Shown here in pieces: positions 5,099 to 8,040 of a stretch of DNA of 8,040 bases. The notes below the pieces were generated by a model, which was not told the origin of the DNA, did no database searches, and was given only the letters and a program-made list of their open reading frames with translations. This stretch comes from Chloroflexota bacterium (GTDB lineage: Bacteria; Chloroflexota; Anaerolineae; Anaerolineales; Villigracilaceae), in the NCBI GenBank assembly GCA_016191895.1, contig JACPVD010000334.1, forward strand, positions 1-8,040, written 5' to 3'. Both the position numbers and the translations under genes were made by a program. Position 1 is the stretch's first letter. Each line of letters begins with the position of its first letter.

Positions 5099-5697
5099 AT
5101 GCCCATCGTCAAACGCGCATTCGATCTTTTTTTGCATTCCTCGCGCTGATCATCCTGTCCCCCGTTTTGCTTCTAACGGCGATCCTTGTCCGCGCTTTTT
5201 TGGGAACCCCGATTCTCTTTAAACAACAACGCCCCGGTTGCAAGGGACGCCCATTCTTCATTTATAAATTTCGGACGATGACGAACCGCGTCTCACGTGA
5301 CGGAAGCCTGCTCCCGGACGCCGAACGTTTACCTCCCTTTGGGCGTTTTCTCCGCTCCCTCTCCCTCGACGAATTGCCCGAACTCTTCAACATCCTCCGC
5401 GGTGACATGAGTTTCGTCGGCCCGCGCCCCTTGCTCATGGAATATCTCCCGCTTTATTCCCCGGAGCAAATGCGCCGCCATGACGCTGTCCCCGGCTTGA
5501 CCGGTTGGGCGCAAGTCAACGGGCGCAACGCTTTGGATTGGCCCTCCCGCTTCCGCATGGACGTTTGGTATGTCGATCACTGGTCGATTTGGTTGGATAT
5601 CAAAATCATCCTGCTGACAGCATGGAAGGTCATCACACGCGAAGGCATCAATCAGGAGGGGCAGTCCACTGTGGAGTATTTCAAAGGGGAGCAATAG
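5099..5697 (+). CDS. Small phosphoglycosyl transferase (PglC/WcaJ-type, Bac_transf), frameshifted in a T7 run
   Basis: The enzyme family transfers a sugar-1-phosphate from a UDP-sugar to undecaprenyl phosphate, the first membrane step of glycan assembly. From ATG 5099 the frame gives MPIVKRAFDLF then hits TGA at 5147-5149. Adding one T to the run at 5127-5133 restores a 199-residue protein of normal length for the small, monotopic class. Restored features: basic K-R-x-F-D start, hydrophobic re-entrant helix with a Ser-Pro break (about 12-32, S21-P22), K-F-R-T-M (57-61), the catalytic Asp-Glu pair in S-L-D-E-L-P-E (D91-E92), G-D-M-S-F-V-G-P-R-P, and P-G-L-T-G-W-A-Q-V-N-G-R-N. Everything after the T run is intact, so the defect is a sequencing error, a recent mutation or slippage-corrected expression. 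A TTG start at 5167 would remove the membrane helix and is unlikely. An AGGA lies just before 5099 and GAGGG is 12 bases away. The sugar is unknown; the nearby wecB suggests surface polysaccharide. Confidence 0.85.
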
Positions 5698-5706
5698 AAC
5701 TTGCGA

Positions 5707-5732
5707 ACTCCGAAGTCTCCAGACTTCGGAGT
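5707..5732. terminator. Perfect 12-bp hairpin between convergent genes
   Basis: ACTCCGAAGTCT (5707-5718), loop CC, AGACTTCGGAGT (5721-5732) is a perfect stem in the 43-base gap between the sugar transferase stop (5697) and the stop of the minus-strand gene (5741). The position suits a bidirectional terminator, but neither side has a clear T run (CCAATACTTTAAT follows on the plus side). It may instead belong to the short-hairpin family seen elsewhere. Confidence 0.5.
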
Positions 5733-5740
5733 CCAATACT

Positions 5741-6682
5741 TTAATACCAGATCCGAAACGATGTTGTGGTATTCCCCTTGAGGTGTTTCAAGGTACAGGC
5801 CACATTCACCGTAACCAGGCTTCCGTACGGCTGGCTCACAAAGGAAAGCGGCACGGTCCCCACACCGCTGGCATTCGTCGTCAGTGACATCGCTTCCGTC
5901 CGCCCATCCGGCCATTTGACAGTGGTTACGCAACTGGCGCCCGCAACCGGCTGCAGGTTCTGGTCCTGCACGATGACGAAGACCATCTGCGAATCGGTCG
6001 GGAGAGTCACCGCTTTCCATACAAACGCCCGTGCCTGCAAACTGATGATGGACGTGTTGGCGTTATTCAGCGGCTTGACCGGTGAAAGCAGGCCGGGGTC
6101 TTCGCCAACCTGGTCGAAGTAGATGCGCCCGAGGTTCGAGACCACCACACGTTGTCCCTCTGTTTTCCACGGCTGCCATTCGAGGCGGGCTTTTTCGAAG
6201 TATTGCACGATCTTGTTTTCGTGATATTCGAACCCGGAGATCGGGTATCCGAATTGCGCCGCTTTGCCGTACTTATCGAAGAAATCAAGAAAGTCATAAC
6301 AGACGGCAAATCCCGTTTCGGGGAAGTTGCGGCATGCGAGCGTGTTCGAGACCTTCAATGGGCTGGCGGAAACATACGTGGAGCGGCCAAGCGGGGTAAT
6401 CTGCACGCGCTGGCCGGCCGGCAGGTCGGCGTGATATTCGAAACGGACGCGCTGAAAATACTGCACAGTGAGTCCGCTTTTATCGGTGTATTCTTCCGTG
6501 ATGGGATAGCCGTATAAAAACAGGGCGTTGGGATTGCTGTTGTAGAACGTCAGAAATTCCCCTTTGACGTTATGGCCTGTTTCGCTGAAATATTTTGAGT
6601 CCACTGTTTGCGCCTGCACGGAGACCCATCCTCCGCCAAGCATGCACAACACAAGAACTATATGAAAAAATCGACGCGCCAT
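5741..6682 (-). CDS. Secreted protein with two tandem F-x-E-T-G / F-G-Y-P repeats and an Ig-like C-terminal domain
   Basis: The 313-residue product begins with a Sec signal peptide (basic M-A-R-R, hydrophobic 6-20, cleavage likely after V-Q-A at about 24). Two tandem repeats of about 70 residues follow: 31-100 and 120-187. Both read F-x-E-T-G-x-x-V, a Phe/Tyr-rich helix, Y/F-G-Y-P-I, V-Q-Y-F-x-x-x-R/A-x-E, then L-G-R. I associate this LGFP-like repeat with exported Chloroflexota proteins, often wall- or glycan-binding, but I cannot name the family. Residues about 208-313 are beta-rich with T-T-N-A-S-G-V-G-T-V, typical of bacterial Ig-like or carboxypeptidase-regulatory folds; C251 and C296 could form a disulfide. 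No catalytic motif, anchor or sorting signal is seen. GAGGA lies three bases before the ATG, close but usable. It is convergent with the sugar transferase and downstream of wecB on the same strand (69-base gap with its own possible -10). Confidence 0.78.
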   Translation of the reverse strand: MARRFFHIVLVLCMLGGGWVSVQAQTVDSKYFSETGHNVKGEFLTFYNSNPNALFLYGYPITEEYTDKSGLTVQYFQRVRFEYHADLPAGQRVQITPLGRSTYVSASPLKVSNTLACRNFPETGFAVCYDFLDFFDKYGKAAQFGYPISGFEYHENKIVQYFEKARLEWQPWKTEGQRVVVSNLGRIYFDQVGEDPGLLSPVKPLNNANTSIISLQARAFVWKAVTLPTDSQMVFVIVQDQNLQPVAGASCVTTVKWPDGRTEAMSLTTNASGVGTVPLSFVSQPYGSLVTVNVACTLKHLKGNTTTSFRIWY

Positions 6683-6696
6683 AATTCCTCGGTTTC

Positions 6697-6702
6697 ATTA
6701 TA
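6697..6702 (-). promoter_or_regulatory. Possible -10 element for the secreted repeat protein
   Basis: A perfect TATAAT on the minus strand (6702-6697) lies 14 bases before the ATG at 6682, in an AT-rich patch (6683-6735) that stands out from its GC-rich surroundings. No convincing -35 is found at 16-18 bases, and the leader would be under 10 bases, so this is tentative. Confidence 0.3.
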
Positions 6703-6751
6703 ACCAGAATTATTTTGAGAAACATTGCAAAAAATCAAGGCGCACCGCAGG

Positions 6752-7918
6752 TCATCGATTCAACAACGCCTGGATGATCTTCTCCGCCGCATGCCCGTCG
6801 CCGTATGGATTCGCCGCCCGCGCCATTTCTGCATACGCGGAATCGTCGTCCAACAGCCGCTTCGCTTCCCGGACGATGACGCCGGTCTCTGTCCCGACGA
6901 GTTTGAGCGTCCCTGCCTGCACTCCCTCGGGGCGTTCGGTCACATCGCGCAGGACAAGGGTCGGGATGCCGAACGCCGGCGCTTCCTCCTGAATGCCACC
7001 CGAATCGGTGAGGATGAGCGAGGCGTGTTTCATCAAATGGACAAGCGGCAGGTAATCCAGCGGCGGGAGCAGGGTGATGTGATCCACACCTTTAAGCAGG
7101 CGATTGACAGGTTCCTGCACATTGGGATTTAAATGCACCGGGTATACGATTTCCACATCGCCGCGCCTTGCGAGTTCGAGCAACGCCTGGCAAATTTCCT
7201 CCATGGGCCGGCCAAAGTTTTCGCGCCGATGAGCAGTGACCAGAATCAATCTCATCCCGTCATTGCGAGTCGCCGCTGGTCGAGCAGGGCGGACGCTCTT
7301 CCCGCCCGTATCGAGACCGGCGTGATGAAGTAATCTCCCTGTCAATTCCGAAACTTCTTCAGGCTCGGACTGTTTGGAAACGTATTGCAACGCATCGATG
7401 ACCGTATTGCCTGTGACCTTGATCGTGCTTTCGTCAATGCCTTCGCGGAGTAAATTATTTTTCGACCATTCCGTTGGCGCAAAGTGCATATCCGCTGTGA
7501 TGCCGGCAATGCGTCGATTGATCTCTTCGGGGAAGGGCTGCCACTTGTCGTGCGTGCGCAGGCCGGCTTCCACGTGGCCGAATTTGATGCGGTGGTAATA
7601 CGCCAGCATCGACGTGATCGCGACGGTGGTCGTGTCTCCCTGCGAAAGGATCCAATCGGGTTTGAAATCGGTCAATACAGGATCGAGGTGGGTGAAGATC
7701 GACGCGCTCAACTGCGCAAGGGATTGGTTCTCGCGCATCAAATCAAGATCGTAATTGGTTTGAATCTCGAAAAGGCTCAGCACCTGATCGAGCATCTGAC
7801 GATGCTGCGCGGTGACGCATACCCGCGATTCCACGCCCGCTGTGTGGGCGAGCAGTCTTACGATCGGCGCCATTTTGACGGCTTCCGGTCGCGTGCCAAA
7901 TACGGAAAGAATTTTCAT
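6752..7918 (-). CDS. wecB: UDP-N-acetylglucosamine 2-epimerase (non-hydrolysing)
   Basis: The enzyme interconverts UDP-GlcNAc and UDP-ManNAc in the cytoplasm, feeding surface polysaccharide synthesis. I chose the ATG at 7918 (388 residues, opening M-K-I-L-S-V-F-G-T-R-P-E) because it places R10, K15, D95, E117 and E131 at exactly the numbers recalled for E. coli WecB. An in-frame ATG at 7933 adds M-G-Q-T-L; neither start has a good ribosome site. Other landmarks: H-V-E-A-G-L-R-T, F-P-E-E-I-N-R, T-A-H-R-R-E-N-F-G (H230), P-V-H-L-N-P-N-V, T-D-S-G-G-I-Q-E-E-A-P, and N-P-Y-G-D-G near the end. The catalytic His is at 230, against 213 in E. coli: the extra 17 residues lie before it, where a nested palindromic repeat (7258-7338) encodes about 27 residues in frame (roughly 194-221, R-L-L-H-H-A-G-L-D-T-G through A-T-R-N-D). 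All catalytic residues are kept, so the enzyme is probably active. It follows the probable UDP-sugar dehydrogenase gene by about 43 bases. Confidence 0.95.
   Translation of the reverse strand: MKILSVFGTRPEAVKMAPIVRLLAHTAGVESRVCVTAQHRQMLDQVLSLFEIQTNYDLDLMRENQSLAQLSASIFTHLDPVLTDFKPDWILSQGDTTTVAITSMLAYYHRIKFGHVEAGLRTHDKWQPFPEEINRRIAGITADMHFAPTEWSKNNLLREGIDESTIKVTGNTVIDALQYVSKQSEPEEVSELTGRLLHHAGLDTGGKSVRPARPAATRNDGMRLILVTAHRRENFGRPMEEICQALLELARRGDVEIVYPVHLNPNVQEPVNRLLKGVDHITLLPPLDYLPLVHLMKHASLILTDSGGIQEEAPAFGIPTLVLRDVTERPEGVQAGTLKLVGTETGVIVREAKRLLDDDSAYAEMARAANPYGDGHAAEKIIQALLNR
7258..7338. repeat. Nested palindromic repeat inserted in frame in wecB
   Basis: The outer ends are CGTCATTGCGAG (7258-7269) and GATGAAGTAATCTCC (7324-7338). 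They resemble the widespread bacterial repeat that runs CGTCATTGCGAG ... GAAGCAATCTCC (recalled from general genome reading). Nested within is the TGGTCGAG ... CGTATCGAGACC element (7277-7318), sharing both ends with the copy at 4107-4150; its centre has GGGCGG and CCGCCC arms. The composite is 81 bases, exactly 27 codons, and leaves wecB open. It encodes a Gly/Arg/Pro-rich stretch just before the strand leading to T-A-H-R-R-E, at the boundary between the two Rossmann domains. Confidence 0.7.
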
Positions 7919-7944
7919 AAGTGTTTGACCCATTCCAGTGGACT

Positions 7945-7960
7945 GCGGACTTCAGTCCGC
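7945..7960. repeat. Short perfect hairpin between the dehydrogenase and wecB genes
   Basis: GCGGACT (7945-7951), TC, AGTCCGC (7954-7960) is a perfect stem with a two-base loop, filling most of the gap between the upstream stop (7962) and wecB. It shares the centre ACTTCAGT with ACTTTAGT at 4882-4889, although the outer arms differ. It may affect processing or attenuation of the wecB message. Confidence 0.5.
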
Positions 7961-7961
7961 G

Positions 7962-8040
7962 TCACTTGCCAACCCCAAGCCGGACCACCTGAAAACCCGC
8001 CTGTTTCCATTTTTCAACATCCCATCCATTGACGGTATCC
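7962..8040 (-). CDS. C-terminal end of a probable UDP-glucose/UDP-ManNAc dehydrogenase (partial)
   Basis: Only the last 25 codons are inside the window. They read D-T-V-N-G-W-D-V-E-K-W-K-Q then A-G-F-Q-V-V-R-L-G-V-G-K and TGA at 7964-7962. The D-T-x-N ... W-K-x-A-G-F-x-x-V-R-L-G-x-G pattern fits the C-terminus of UDP-sugar 6-dehydrogenases (Ugd/WecC/WbpA families), which commonly end D-x-R-N ... A-G-F-x-Y-x-G-x-G. A dehydrogenase next to wecB would oxidise UDP-ManNAc to UDP-ManNAcA, so the context agrees. The fragment is too short to be certain; a glycosyltransferase or another envelope gene cannot be excluded. Confidence 0.5.
   Translation of the reverse strand, partial: DTVNGWDVEKWKQAGFQVVRLGVGK

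Noticed and set aside
5167..5697. TTG at 5167 as a genuine start giving a shorter sugar transferase
   Set aside because: This would delete the K-R-x-F-D start and the re-entrant membrane helix, both of which are encoded upstream once one T is restored; no ribosome site precedes it.
7484..8032. 182-codon plus-strand open frame across wecB and the window end
   Set aside because: It is antisense to the conserved wecB start and the dehydrogenase end; a shadow frame.

Overview
The window looks like a piece of a GC-rich, free-living bacterial genome, most likely an environmental (metagenome-type) Chloroflexota/Anaerolineae-like lineage, with a different, AT-rich and possibly archaeal-type segment at its left edge. 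The host assignment is inference. It rests on the Gram-positive-type LexA operator, an exported protein with tandem W/Y-F-G-Y-P repeats of a kind I associate with Chloroflexota, and many small dispersed palindromic repeats. No rRNA, tRNA, CRISPR array or transposase is visible.

Layout. (1) Positions 1-~861: the C-terminal part of a large secreted or surface protein, AT-rich, with two tandem ~140-residue Ig/PKD-like repeats. All six of its arginines use AGA/AGG. At about 861 the composition and codon use change abruptly inside a calcium-binding-like motif, so this is either an assembly chimera or a recombination joint. (2) 862-2591 (+): a two-hairpin repeat, then a strong promoter whose -35/-10 spacer carries a 16-bp palindrome matching the GAAC-N4-GTTC LexA/SOS operator. 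This drives a four-helix membrane protein with a Pro/Gln-rich tail, followed 48 bp later by a membrane-anchored lytic transglycosylase. (3) 2700-4833 (-): an OmpR-family response regulator followed by its HAMP sensor histidine kinase. (4) 5099-5697 (+): a small PglC/WcaJ-type phosphoglycosyl transferase interrupted by a one-base deletion in a T7 run. (5) 5741-6682 (-): a secreted repeat protein. (6) 6752-8040 (-): the end of a probable UDP-sugar dehydrogenase followed by a non-hydrolysing UDP-GlcNAc 2-epimerase (WecB).

How it fits together. The right half is an envelope/exopolysaccharide neighbourhood: UDP-GlcNAc epimerase plus UDP-sugar dehydrogenase (a possible route to UDP-ManNAcA), an initiating phosphoglycosyl transferase and a cell-surface protein. 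A two-component system lies beside it, though the sequence does not show which genes it controls. The left half looks like a DNA-damage-inducible module of a membrane protein plus a peptidoglycan-cleaving enzyme. That pairing is consistent with a mobile-element transfer or lysis function, but this is not proven.

The most interesting signals are the LexA-operator-in-promoter arrangement, a nested palindromic repeat that adds exactly 27 codons inside wecB without breaking the frame, a family of short hairpins with changing arms in most intergenic gaps, and the sharp compositional joint near 861. No gene-free stretch exceeds 300 bases; the longest (4834-5098) holds two pairs of hairpins.
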